A DNA stretch of 64,000 nucleotides, taken from Alkalinema sp. CACIAM 70d (GTDB lineage: Bacteria > Cyanobacteriota > Cyanobacteriia > Leptolyngbyales > Leptolyngbyaceae). Made by a program: the position numbers and the translations under genes. Under the pieces are notes generated by a model that saw only the letters and a program-made list of their open reading frames with translations, was not told the DNA's origin and made no database searches. The stretch covers positions 32-64,031 of the forward strand of contig MUGG01000123.1 of assembly GCA_002148405.1 (NCBI GenBank). Direction: 5' to 3'. Positions 53,977-61,817 of the stretch are shown in pieces (the stretch's first letter is position 1; each line of letters starts with the position of its first letter).

Positions 53977-54426
53977 TTATGGGAACTGCTTCATGCCAAA
54001 TTCCGAGGGGCGTTTTTTCACAGCCGTGAATGCCTGTATCGGAGACATTTGTGGCACATGACAAAACCAATGCTCCGTTGGCATTGCTTGGGGATCGTTG
54101 GGGATAAACTGATCACTCCAGACGATTACAACGATGAATTCTTGGCGAGGATGATAGTTTGCCAAGAGCGTAATCAACTCTTTTTGCTGTTGCTCATAGG
54201 CTGCATCTACTGATGGGAAAGGATTAGAGTGATTGCCCTTAACACAATACTGAATTCTGAGACGATCCATCGTTGTCGCTGAATTTAATGCCAGAGCTAC
54301 CAATACATAGCCTCGACCCTGATTTTGAAAGCCCTTCCAGGCAATCGCAGCCAGGATCGTTTCATAGCTGTTCAACACCTGAACGGCTAAGTTATGTCGC
54401 CTTTGCATTTCTTCAGGTAAGATCAA
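53977..54426 (-). CDS. Hypothetical protein (149 aa)
   Basis: A soluble-looking, 149-residue protein that I do not recognise. It has a helical start (MILPEEMQRRHNLAVQVLNS), a hydrophobic strand (GYVLVALALNSATTMDRL) and a central QEFIVVIVWSDQFIPN followed by EHWFCHVPQM. There is no signal peptide or membrane span. It follows the TPR gene in the same direction after 26 bases, so the two are probably one transcript and may work together. Confidence 0.6.
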   Translation of the reverse strand: MILPEEMQRRHNLAVQVLNSYETILAAIAWKGFQNQGRGYVLVALALNSATTMDRLRIQYCVKGNHSNPFPSVDAAYEQQQKELITLLANYHPRQEFIVVIVWSDQFIPNDPQAMPTEHWFCHVPQMSPIQAFTAVKKRPSEFGMKQFP

Positions 54427-54452
54427 CGGCGTAATCGTCCTCCCCTTACGAA

Positions 54453-55367
54453 TTATCCAATGGTGGATGGAGAAGCTTGGATTTTTTGAAGCAGATCGAG
54501 GGTCTGTCGATGGGCAGTGACGTTCCCTTGACTGAGGAACTGCTGAGCCGCCTGACGCAGATCCGCGAGCGCTTTGTCCTGTTCTCCTAACTGATGCTGA
54601 ATTAGCCCGCGATTAAGATAAGCCTGAGCATAGCCTGGATCAATCACCGTAACCTGACTAAAATCTTCTAGAGCCGCAGGTTCATTCCCTAAACGGTGAT
54701 AAGCGCATCCCCGATTAAATAAGGCTCTAGCATCGCTGGCATGATAGTGAATCGCTTGAGTCAAGGCAGAGATCGCCTCTCGATCTTGACCCAACATCAA
54801 GTGAGCTACTCCTTGATCGTTATAAATCAAGGTAATGGACGCGGTATCCAGGGGTGAAACTTGTCGTAAGGCCTCCCCATAGTCTACAAGCGCTTCTCGG
54901 TACTGGCCTTGCTCGACGTATGCCAGTCCCCGATTGTAGTGAGCACGATAGTCCTGCGGTTTGATCTGAATCAATTGAGTGAAGTCAACAATCGCCGTTG
55001 CGTATTCCCCTAGTCGATAGTGAGCAAGGCCCCGGTTTAAGTAGGCTTCGGCATTGTTAGGAGTCAATGTGATCGCCGCCGTACAATCCGCGATCGCGCT
55101 TGGATAATTTTGCAATTCAATATAGCTCAGACAACGATTCCCATAAGCTGCACTATAGTTTGTATCTGATTGAATTGCTTTAGAAAATGCCTCAACAGCA
55201 ACGGAATAGTTGCCATCTTGAAATAAGGTAATGCCTTCCTGAAAATAGAGTTTTGCAGGACTTAAACTGCTTTGAGATGTGGCTGCGAATACAGGTGGCA
55301 TCATCAGAGACAACGAAATACTTACTGCAATTAGAAAACTGAATATAAACTGATAGAAGTGGATCAT
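54453..55367 (-). CDS. Secreted TPR-repeat protein
   Basis: A signal peptide (about residues 1-28; FIFSFLIAVSISLSLMMPPV, then FAATS) is followed by about seven tetratricopeptide repeats, for example YFQEGITLFQDGNYSVAVEA, YGNRCLSYIELQNYPSAIAD, AYLNRGLAHYRLGEYATAIV and AYLNRGLIQHQLGEQDKALA. TPR arrays mediate protein-protein contacts. With a signal peptide the protein should act in the periplasm or thylakoid lumen. Partner unknown. Its upstream region (55368-55568) carries two GAC-N5-GTC dyads shared with the divergent decapeptide-repeat gene. Confidence 0.85.
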   Translation of the reverse strand: MIHFYQFIFSFLIAVSISLSLMMPPVFAATSQSSLSPAKLYFQEGITLFQDGNYSVAVEAFSKAIQSDTNYSAAYGNRCLSYIELQNYPSAIADCTAAITLTPNNAEAYLNRGLAHYRLGEYATAIVDFTQLIQIKPQDYRAHYNRGLAYVEQGQYREALVDYGEALRQVSPLDTASITLIYNDQGVAHLMLGQDREAISALTQAIHYHASDARALFNRGCAYHRLGNEPAALEDFSQVTVIDPGYAQAYLNRGLIQHQLGEQDKALADLRQAAQQFLSQGNVTAHRQTLDLLQKIQASPSTIG

Positions 55368-55475
55368 TTCTGTATATCCATCTTTGCATTTAGGGCATTA
55401 TTTATTAATTTCTATCTGTACTTTAGGAAAACGCATCTCTGCTCAAGATGACCAATCAACAGGTATTCGTCAAAA

Positions 55476-55541
55476 GACCAATTGTCAAACATAACAATCT
55501 ATTTACAAGAACAGAGTTGAATTTCGGTATGACACTGTGTC
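55476..55541. promoter_or_regulatory. Pair of GAC-N5-GTC dyads between the TPR and repeat-protein genes
   Basis: GACCAATTGTC lies at 55476-55486 and the perfect palindrome GACACTGTGTC at 55531-55541. The first is embedded in GTCAAAAGAC-N3-TTGTCAAA, and the inverted word GTCTTTTGAC follows the second. The same composite occurs near 57060. From memory, GAC-N5-GTC is the kind of site bound by the BlaI/CopY-type regulator PetR in cyanobacteria; a PetP/BlaR-like peptidase is encoded nearby. Confidence 0.45.
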
Positions 55542-55568
55542 TTTTGACGGATCTCAACTTAGTTTTAT

Positions 55569-55934
55569 ATGCTTCCAAGGCCATCCCGATTCAAACTGAA
55601 TTTTATGACTGGTGAACAACCGAAATCCAATAGATTAAAGCTTGTAGAGGTAGGTATTGCACCTCACGGTGGCATTTTCTCAATTGGAGTTTCCCCTCAC
55701 GGATTAATTTCGATCGGGGCGATTCCTCATGGATTGATTTCAATTGGGTTAGTCCCAATGGGCGTCATTTCAATTGGGTTTGTCTCAATGGGACTGTTCA
55801 GTGCCGGAATCATCACAATGGGATTAGCTAGTTTAGGTAAAGTCAATATGAGCTTAAAACCACTCAATCCAGTCGAGATGCAGCAGCAACCCTCGCAGAC
55901 AGAGATGAGTCCCCACCATCACATGTCTCACTAA
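55569..55934 (+). CDS. Decapeptide-repeat protein with His/Met-rich tail
   Basis: Residues about 27-95 are built from ten-residue repeats of the form S-I-G-x-x-P-H/M-G-L/V-I (GVSPHGLISI, GAIPHGLISI, GLVPMGVISI, GFVSMGLFSA). Such a period suggests a beta-solenoid or a glycine-zipper membrane segment. The tail SQTEMSPHHHMSH is rich in His and Met and could bind copper or another metal. I do not recognise a named family. The start could also be the ATG at 55605. Its stop overlaps by four bases with the stop of the convergent M56 peptidase gene. Upstream are two GAC-N5-GTC dyads. Confidence 0.7.
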   Translation: MLPRPSRFKLNFMTGEQPKSNRLKLVEVGIAPHGGIFSIGVSPHGLISIGAIPHGLISIGLVPMGVISIGFVSMGLFSAGIITMGLASLGKVNMSLKPLNPVEMQQQPSQTEMSPHHHMSH

Positions 55935-56809
55935 AAAGCTGTATAAAAGTGACAATCAATTGCAAGGAACGGAATTAGCGTTGGCAAGAATGAACCCCAT
56001 AGTTTCCAACTAGACTGGTTCATGGAGATTGGTTCGTCCAAGAGTGCTTCAATTCTTTCAACTAGACGGCTTTTCAACGCAGCATGATTGAACGCAATAC
56101 AGCCATCTTCAGGCAGTATGGGTGTGTTTTGAGCCACCAAAAGTAATGCTTCCGCCAGCAGGAAAGGATTGGTTTGCAAGGCAGCGTATTGATCAGCTCG
56201 CAATTCTCGTAGCAATAGAAGCTCTTGCCAAATCGCTTCTGTTCCAGGTAGCCAGTTCGTGGTTCGACGCACCCACCCTAGCCAGAAGAACCAAAACGGA
56301 TCTCGGTAGCGAGAGTGTGCCTGTTCGTGGGCGAGAACCGCTTCAATATGGCATGGTTCTAGAACAATGAACAATCCTTTGCTCACCACCAGTGTCGATC
56401 GCCAGAACCCGATTTGAGCACTGTAGGGCATAGAAAAATCAACTATACGAGCGGTTGCCGCATGCAGATTCACTTCAGGACAGAGATTCACCTGTTGAAG
56501 CATCCGTTTTCCACGCTGCATTAGATGAAGCCAAAGCAGTAATACCCATCCCAAAAAGACAACACAAACTGCGCAGCTCAACTTTCTGTCCCATGACCAG
56601 ATCACGGAACTGCTTAACATCTGCAAAGGAATGGCGATCGCGGTTGTCAAGAGCAGCAGTGGAGGTAAAAGAAATTGCCTCAAGGCAGAGTGCCAGCGGT
56701 CGCACCATTGCCCGTTTGACTCAATCCAAGTTGTCCGAAGGAGCCAAACCGATCCAGTCGTGATCAGGAGTATCAATAGAGACATAACAGTCTTTCTGCG
56801 AATCAGCAA
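55931..56809 (-). CDS. M56 family membrane peptidase (BlaR/PetP-like)
   Basis: A 292-residue integral membrane protein. Hydrophobic spans lie at about residues 8-27, 46-65 and 78-98. The zinc-protease motif HEQAH is in VLAHEQAHSRYRDPFWF near residue 166, and RELRADQYA near residue 206 supplies the third ligand region, as in BlaR1/M56 enzymes. There is no C-terminal penicillin-sensor domain. This is the design of cyanobacterial BlaR-like peptidases such as PetP, which destroys a BlaI/CopY-family repressor when copper is present. No BlaI-like gene is seen in the window, so the partner is missing or lies elsewhere. The start may be the ATG eight codons in (MSLLILL). Confidence 0.85.
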   Translation of the reverse strand: MLIRRKTVMSLLILLITTGSVWLLRTTWIESNGQWCDRWHSALRQFLLPPLLLLTTAIAIPLQMLSSSVIWSWDRKLSCAVCVVFLGWVLLLWLHLMQRGKRMLQQVNLCPEVNLHAATARIVDFSMPYSAQIGFWRSTLVVSKGLFIVLEPCHIEAVLAHEQAHSRYRDPFWFFWLGWVRRTTNWLPGTEAIWQELLLLRELRADQYAALQTNPFLLAEALLLVAQNTPILPEDGCIAFNHAALKSRLVERIEALLDEPISMNQSSWKLWGSFLPTLIPFLAIDCHFYTAF

Positions 56810-57310
56810 AGTTGCTTGATGCTTGAGGGATAGAATCTAAAGCTAAATCAAATACTAAACAGCAAAATCATCTCAGTCATATTGAAGACGTTAAACACAA
56901 ATCAATTACGATCCTTAGTTCAATACCTGAGAGTTTTTGAGATGAATTACAGCTTTAAACGATTAAAACAATTAATCTGAAGATTTCAAATGGATTAGCT
57001 CTAACTTTCCGTAAAATCCTGAGTTTAACTTAGAATTAAATCAAAGGATTTACAGAGATGTCAAAAGACGGTTTGTCAAATTCATCTAAGACAAGTTGTC
57101 GTATTTATAACGATGGGATTGAGTCTTAAAAAATCCCTAAAAACTTATCTAGACCAGGGTTTTACTGAGTAAGCTACGGAAGAGTTAAAACACCATCAAC
57201 TACTTCGATAGTAGTCTGGCATGAGAATTATCTGTCTCCAGAATCATAGAGATTCTTCATCAGTTTAGCTCAATCACTAAAGAGACCAGAAATAGGAGGC
57301 TGTAGCGAAT
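56810..57310. promoter_or_regulatory. AT-rich regulatory region between the M56 gene and the oxidase operon
   Basis: This 500-base, gene-free region separates the divergent M56 peptidase gene and the cox cluster. It contains two GAC-N5-GTC dyads, listed separately. The stretch 56840-57060 is AT-rich with no clear stem-loop. A good ribosome site AGGAGG at about 57295-57300 precedes the small open frame at 57311. Confidence 0.55.
57067..57100. promoter_or_regulatory. Tandem GAC-N5-GTC dyads upstream of the oxidase operon
   Basis: GACGGTTTGTC is at 57067-57077 and the perfect palindrome GACAAGTTGTC at 57090-57100, 23 bases apart, close to two helical turns. The first lies in GTCAAAAGAC-N3-TTGTCAAA, the same composite found near 55470. 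Paired spacing and shared flanks make chance less likely. Confidence 0.5.
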
Positions 57311-57427
57311 ATGGAAAATATCGTAGGTGAGCAGGTTCTGACGATTCTGATACTTATCACACTAGACTTTGTGATTTTTATTGAGTTGCTTTCTATGATA
57401 CAGACTGATCTCTGTTTTGCATTTTAG
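57311..57427 (+). CDS. Putative 38-residue membrane peptide upstream of the oxidase operon
   Basis: ATG at 57311 opens a 38-codon frame: MENIVGEQVLTILILITLDF, then VIFIELLSMI and a short end TDLCFAF. It is almost entirely one hydrophobic helix with a few acidic residues. AGGAGG lies about eleven bases before the ATG. It precedes the first DUF2231 gene by 42 bases in the same direction. It could be a small oxidase-associated subunit or a leader peptide; it may also be chance. No family is recognised. Confidence 0.4.
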   Translation: MENIVGEQVLTILILITLDFVIFIELLSMIQTDLCFAF

Positions 57428-57469
57428 CTTTGCTTCTGAAGTAGAGTCTTTTAGATTTTAGTTTTAACG

Positions 57470-57970
57470 ATGCTGGAATATCTTCCTCCGCTTAATGATC
57501 ACAATTTGCCCTACCCTGATACGATCCATCCGATCGTTGTCCATTTTGTGATTGCAATGGTGTTATTTGCCGTGACCTGCGATATCTTGGGCTATTTCAC
57601 CCGCAATGTCCGGTTTTATGAAGTGAGTTGGTGGAATTTATTTTTTGCAACTCTTTCGATTTTCATCGCAATCATCTTTGGACAAATTGAGGCAGGATTA
57701 GCAGAACCTTATTCAGCCGCAGAGCCAACTCTGAATTTGCATACGCTGTTGGGCTGGTCACTTTCTGGCGTGATTGCAGCGATCACAGCATGGCGGTATG
57801 TCTTACGCTCTCGCAATCCAAAAGAGTTGCCTATTCCATTTTTAGGAGTGGGTATTGTGTTGGTGGGATTGGTTTGCGTTCAGGTCTATCTGGGAGATCT
57901 TCTGGTCTGGGTTTACGGGCTGCATACAGTACCTGTAGTAGAAGCGATGAAGCAGGGAGGGCTGTCATGA
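57470..57970 (+). CDS. DUF2231 membrane protein, first copy
   Basis: A 166-residue protein with four hydrophobic spans. The N-terminal NLPYPDTIHPIVVHFVIAMV contains the H-P-x-x-V-H-F motif that marks DUF2231 (conserved His in membrane-facing positions). LNLHTLLGWSLSGVIAAITA carries another His. Paired DUF2231 genes upstream of cox genes are known in heterocystous cyanobacteria (from memory), suggesting a role in haem/quinone handling or oxidase assembly. Its stop overlaps the next start in ATGA. Confidence 0.82.
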   Translation: MLEYLPPLNDHNLPYPDTIHPIVVHFVIAMVLFAVTCDILGYFTRNVRFYEVSWWNLFFATLSIFIAIIFGQIEAGLAEPYSAAEPTLNLHTLLGWSLSGVIAAITAWRYVLRSRNPKELPIPFLGVGIVLVGLVCVQVYLGDLLVWVYGLHTVPVVEAMKQGGLS

Positions 57971-58572
57971 GTCTGGACTTAATTGATCAAGTCAGGGAGC
58001 AACTGGGTGCCAATGGATTGCCCTATCCCATTCCGATTCATCCGAATCTGGTGCATTTGACTTTGGGCTTATTCATTGCCGCGATTGCCTTTGATATCGT
58101 CGGCGTGTTGTTTCCCCTGGAAAAACCTGTTTTTAAGTTCCTGGCAATTCCAGCAACGCGATCTAACTTCTTCGATGTGGGTTGGTACAACATCGTCGCG
58201 GCTGCCGTTATTACCTTCTTGACCGTCGCCACTGGTTTCTATGAAATCTTGCTGGCGAACCCTCCCACCGATGTCACAAGTACCTGGGGATTGCAGGCAA
58301 TGGGAACGCTGCTCTGGCATGGAGTGGGTGGGGTAGTATTACTGCTGTTAATTGTAGCGATGACGGTTTGGCGTGGGTTTCAGCGGTTTCTCTGGCGCAA
58401 AGACCGGGCACAGCAAGTGCAATGGAGCTACCTCCTGGCGGGCTTAGGGATCTTTGTACTGATGTTTGCCCACGGGACGTTGGGCGCACAACTAGCAGCG
58501 GAATTTGGTGTGCATATCACCGCCGATCGCCTGTTACGAATGGGTGAAAATCCGAATTTGCTGTTAAAGTGA
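57967..58572 (+). CDS. DUF2231 membrane protein, second copy
   Basis: A 201-residue paralogue of the preceding protein, with GLPYPIPIHPNLVHLTLGLF near residue 18 (the H-P-N-x-V-H motif) and about four to five spans. MGTLLWHGVGGVVLLLLIVA carries an additional His. It is translationally coupled to the first copy (ATGA overlap) and its stop overlaps the coxB start. The frame is open from 57790 but the homologous start is the ATG at 57967. Function is inferred only from linkage to the oxidase. Confidence 0.82.
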   Translation: MSLDLIDQVREQLGANGLPYPIPIHPNLVHLTLGLFIAAIAFDIVGVLFPLEKPVFKFLAIPATRSNFFDVGWYNIVAAAVITFLTVATGFYEILLANPPTDVTSTWGLQAMGTLLWHGVGGVVLLLLIVAMTVWRGFQRFLWRKDRAQQVQWSYLLAGLGIFVLMFAHGTLGAQLAAEFGVHITADRLLRMGENPNLLLK

Positions 58573-59507
58573 TGACCCTCATGAATATTCGTACAACTTT
58601 AAACTTGGGAATCATCGCGATCGCCCTTGCCCTCATCAGTTTATGGATGGGGCAGCAGGCATATTCCTGGTTCCCTCCCCAGGCTTCCGCAGAAGCGGTG
58701 CTGGTCGATCAGTTATTTAGCTTCTTGGTGACGCTGGGAACCTTTATTTTTCTGGGTGTAGTTGGGACGCTGACCTATGCCGTCCTGTTTCAGCAGGCAG
58801 GCAAGTATGACTTCAGTGATGGTCCCCATATTGAAGGCAATGTGACCCTAGAAATCGTCTGGACAGCCATTCCCTTTGTTCTAGTAATCTGGATTGCAGG
58901 CTATAGCTACCAGATTTACGACCAGATGTCGATTCTAGGACCGATGGAGCATGTTCATGGGGGTATGGCAACGGCGGAGACAGCCCCACCGATGGAGTCA
59001 GCAGCACCCATTTCTGGTCAGAAACCTATAGAACCCATTGACGTTTATGCACGGCAATGGGCATGGGAATTCCATTATCCTCAGTCCGCCATCACCAGTA
59101 CCGAATTACATTTACCCAATCGCCAGCGCATCAAGCTTGCACTGCATTCTGAAGATGTGCTCCATGGCTTTTTTGTACCTGCCTTCCGCGTCAAGCAAGA
59201 CATCATTCCTGGTCAGATCATTGAGTTTGAATTTACCCCGATTCGGGAGGGTCGCTATCGCCTGCGGGATTCACAATACAGCGGTACTTATTTTGCCGCT
59301 ATGCAAACCGATGTAGTGGTGGAGTCTCCAGAGGACTACCAGCAATGGCAGGCAACAGTAGCTACGCAAGCACCTACTGCTGCCTATAACCGCGCCTTTG
59401 ATGAATACCAGCGTGCTCACAACCCGATTAGTACGGGCTGGAAAATCGTCGAGCCTGCCCCTCCCCCAATTGTTAATGCTCCCAGTGTGCAAGTGAGTAC
59501 CCCATGA
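58572..59507 (+). CDS. coxB: Terminal oxidase subunit II lacking the Cu-A site (ARTO type)
   Basis: Subunit II of a haem-copper oxidase: two N-terminal spans (about residues 8-30 and 45-68) and a periplasmic/lumenal cupredoxin domain with YARQWAWEFHYPQS near residue 158 and VLHGFFVPAFRVKQDIIPG near residue 195. The normal Cu-A loop C-S-E-x-C-G-x-x-H-x-x-M reads D-S-Q-Y-S-G-T-Y-F-A-A-M here, so both Cys and the His are lost. Such subunits occur in the cyanobacterial alternative oxidase (ARTO), which probably takes electrons from quinol and not cytochrome c. The ATG at 58572 overlaps the preceding stop. Confidence 0.93.
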   Translation: MTLMNIRTTLNLGIIAIALALISLWMGQQAYSWFPPQASAEAVLVDQLFSFLVTLGTFIFLGVVGTLTYAVLFQQAGKYDFSDGPHIEGNVTLEIVWTAIPFVLVIWIAGYSYQIYDQMSILGPMEHVHGGMATAETAPPMESAAPISGQKPIEPIDVYARQWAWEFHYPQSAITSTELHLPNRQRIKLALHSEDVLHGFFVPAFRVKQDIIPGQIIEFEFTPIREGRYRLRDSQYSGTYFAAMQTDVVVESPEDYQQWQATVATQAPTAAYNRAFDEYQRAHNPISTGWKIVEPAPPPIVNAPSVQVSTP

Positions 59508-61186
59508 CAAAGCTTTCGGTTGATGAAATCGCCCAGATTGAACAACCGCTCCCCGGTGCGCCCAATAACTGGAAGCGGTTCTTTAGCTTTAGTACGGATC
59601 ATAAGGTGATCGGGATTCAATATCTGGTTACCTCCTTCTTCTTTTTCTTAGTGGGTGGCATTTTTGCCATGATTATTCGGGGTGAGTTGATTACCCCAGA
59701 AGCCGATCTGCTCGATCGTGCCGTTTACAATGCCATGTTCACCATGCATGGCACGGTCATGCTATTCCTATGGACGTTTCCCTCACTGGTTGGGCTATCC
59801 AACTATCTGGTGCCTTTGATGATTGGGGCAAAAGATATGGCATTTCCGCGCCTCAATGCGGCTGCGTTTTGGATGGTACCCGTATTTGGGGTCATCTTGA
59901 TGGCAAGTTTCTTGGTTCCTGGAGGACCTTCCCAATCGGGCTGGTGGGCTTATCCTCCCGTGAGTCTCCAGAATCCAACGGGAAATCTGATCAACGGACA
60001 GGTGCTATGGATGCTGGCAGTGGCAATCTCTGGTGTGTCGTCCATTATGGGAGCCGTGAACTTTGTCACAACGATCGCGCGGATGCGAGCACCGGGCATG
60101 ACCTGGTTTCGGATGCCCGTATTTGTCTGGACCGTCTTTGCCGCGCAGATCATTCAACTATTCGGCTTGCCTGCGCTGACCGCTGGAGCCGTGATGTTGC
60201 TGTTCGATCTGACGGTTGGCACCAGTTTTTTTGATCCCGCTAAGGGTGGCGATCCAGTGCTATTTCAACACTTCTTCTGGTTCTACTCCCACCCCGCCGT
60301 GTATGTGATCATCCTGCCAATTTTTGGCATTTTCTCGGAAATCTTCCCGGTCTACGCCCGCAAACCGCTGTTTGGCTACAAGGTCGTTGCTATCTCGTCA
60401 CTGATCATCACGGGCTTGAGTGGTATTGTCTGGGTGCATCACATGTTTGCCAGTGGCACTCCGGGCTGGATGCGGATGGTATTTATGGCAACGACCATGT
60501 TGATTTCCGTGCCCACGGGCATCAAGGTCTTTGCCTGGGTTGCCACCATTTGGGGCGGTAAACTGCGGCTGAACACGCCCATGTTATTTGCTCTGGGCGG
60601 GCTGGTGATGTTTGTGTTCGCAGGTGTGACGGGCATTATGTTGGCATCGGTTCCCTTTGATATTCACGTCAACAATACCTATTTTGTCGTCGGTCACTTC
60701 CACTATGTGATTTACGGTGCGGTGGTGATGGGGATGTATGCAGCACTGTATCACTGGTTTCCAAAAATGACGGGACGCATGTATTCGGAAGGATTAGGCA
60801 AGTTGCATTTTGTATTGACCTTCATGGGCACAAATCTCAATTTCTTCCCCATGCATCCCCTGGGCCTGCAGGGAATGCCCCGCCGGGTTGCCTCCTACGA
60901 CCCGGAATTCGCTTTCTGGAATGTGGTTGCCAGTTTAGGGGCGTTCCTGTTGGGGATGTCTACCTTGCCTTTTATTCTGAACATGATTGGCTCCTGGGTG
61001 CAGGGTGAAGCGGCTCCGAAAAATCCCTGGCGGGCGATCGGGCTGGAATGGCTGGTCTCCTCACCACCCACGGTTGAAAACTATGAGGAACTGCCGATCG
61101 TGGTGGCGGAACCCTACGGCTACGGCAAGACTGAACCACTGGTTGCTAATCCGGATCGGTTGGAGGTTGCCCATGAATCCCATTGA
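59504..61186 (+). CDS. coxA: Terminal oxidase subunit I, A2-type
   Basis: The catalytic subunit reducing oxygen to water, 560 residues with about twelve spans. Haem and Cu-B ligands are visible: His in MFTMHGTVMLFLW near residue 86, His and cross-linked Tyr in WFYSHPAVYVIILP near residue 263, the His pair in VWVHHMFASG near residue 309 and both His in VVGHFHYV near residue 397. The segment is Y-S-H-P-A where A1 oxidases have G-H-P-E, so the D-channel Glu is replaced as in the A2 (YS) type. The K-channel Lys is in VPTGIKVF. It overlaps coxB by four bases and coxC by 14. Confidence 0.96.
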   Translation: MTKLSVDEIAQIEQPLPGAPNNWKRFFSFSTDHKVIGIQYLVTSFFFFLVGGIFAMIIRGELITPEADLLDRAVYNAMFTMHGTVMLFLWTFPSLVGLSNYLVPLMIGAKDMAFPRLNAAAFWMVPVFGVILMASFLVPGGPSQSGWWAYPPVSLQNPTGNLINGQVLWMLAVAISGVSSIMGAVNFVTTIARMRAPGMTWFRMPVFVWTVFAAQIIQLFGLPALTAGAVMLLFDLTVGTSFFDPAKGGDPVLFQHFFWFYSHPAVYVIILPIFGIFSEIFPVYARKPLFGYKVVAISSLIITGLSGIVWVHHMFASGTPGWMRMVFMATTMLISVPTGIKVFAWVATIWGGKLRLNTPMLFALGGLVMFVFAGVTGIMLASVPFDIHVNNTYFVVGHFHYVIYGAVVMGMYAALYHWFPKMTGRMYSEGLGKLHFVLTFMGTNLNFFPMHPLGLQGMPRRVASYDPEFAFWNVVASLGAFLLGMSTLPFILNMIGSWVQGEAAPKNPWRAIGLEWLVSSPPTVENYEELPIVVAEPYGYGKTEPLVANPDRLEVAHESH

Positions 61187-61808
61187 AGTCAATCCCTCCT
61201 TAAACGCAAAGGTTCCTACAGATCACACGACCGATCTGCATCCCAGCACAGAACACCACCATGACGAAGCAGGCAACAGTATGTTTGGCTTCATCGTGTT
61301 TCTGCTGTCGGAAAGTGTGATTTTCCTCAGCTTTTTCACGGGCTATATCGTCTACAAAACCAATGCTCTGGACTGGTTGCCTCCCGGTGTGACAGGGCTG
61401 GAAACCCGTGAACCCGCAATTAATACAGTGGTGTTAGTTTCCAGTAGTTTTGTCATCTACATTGCTGAACGGTTCCTGCATGTCAAACAGCTCTGGGGCT
61501 TCCGGTTGTTCTGGCTATTGACGATGGCAATGGGCAGCTATTTCCTCTATGGGCAGGCAGTGGAATGGCGCAGTCTGTCGTTTGGCTTTACCGATGGCGT
61601 ATTCGGTGGCACCTTTTACCTGCTGACAGGATTTCACGGGCTGCATGTGCTGACTGGAATTCTATTGCAGGCGATTATGTTGGTGCGATCGTTCATCCCC
61701 GGTAATTACGATCGCGGCGAATTTGGTGTAGCCGCCACCTCTCTGTTCTGGCACTTCGTCGATGTCATCTGGATTATTTTGTTCGTGCTGATTTATCTGT
61801 GGCAGTGA
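61173..61808 (+). CDS. coxC: Terminal oxidase subunit III
   Basis: A 211-residue subunit III with five spans and a His-rich start (HPSTEHHHDEAGNS). FGFIVFLLSESVIFLSFFTG near residue 40 carries the conserved Glu of the family, and the C-terminal LTGFHGLHVLTGILLQ and LFWHFVDVIWIILFVLIYLW are typical. The ATG at 61173 lies inside the end of coxA, so the genes are translationally coupled. The frame is open further upstream, but only in coxA sequence. Confidence 0.93.
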   Translation: MNPIEVNPSLNAKVPTDHTTDLHPSTEHHHDEAGNSMFGFIVFLLSESVIFLSFFTGYIVYKTNALDWLPPGVTGLETREPAINTVVLVSSSFVIYIAERFLHVKQLWGFRLFWLLTMAMGSYFLYGQAVEWRSLSFGFTDGVFGGTFYLLTGFHGLHVLTGILLQAIMLVRSFIPGNYDRGEFGVAATSLFWHFVDVIWIILFVLIYLWQ

Positions 61809-61817
61809 GGTGATTTC

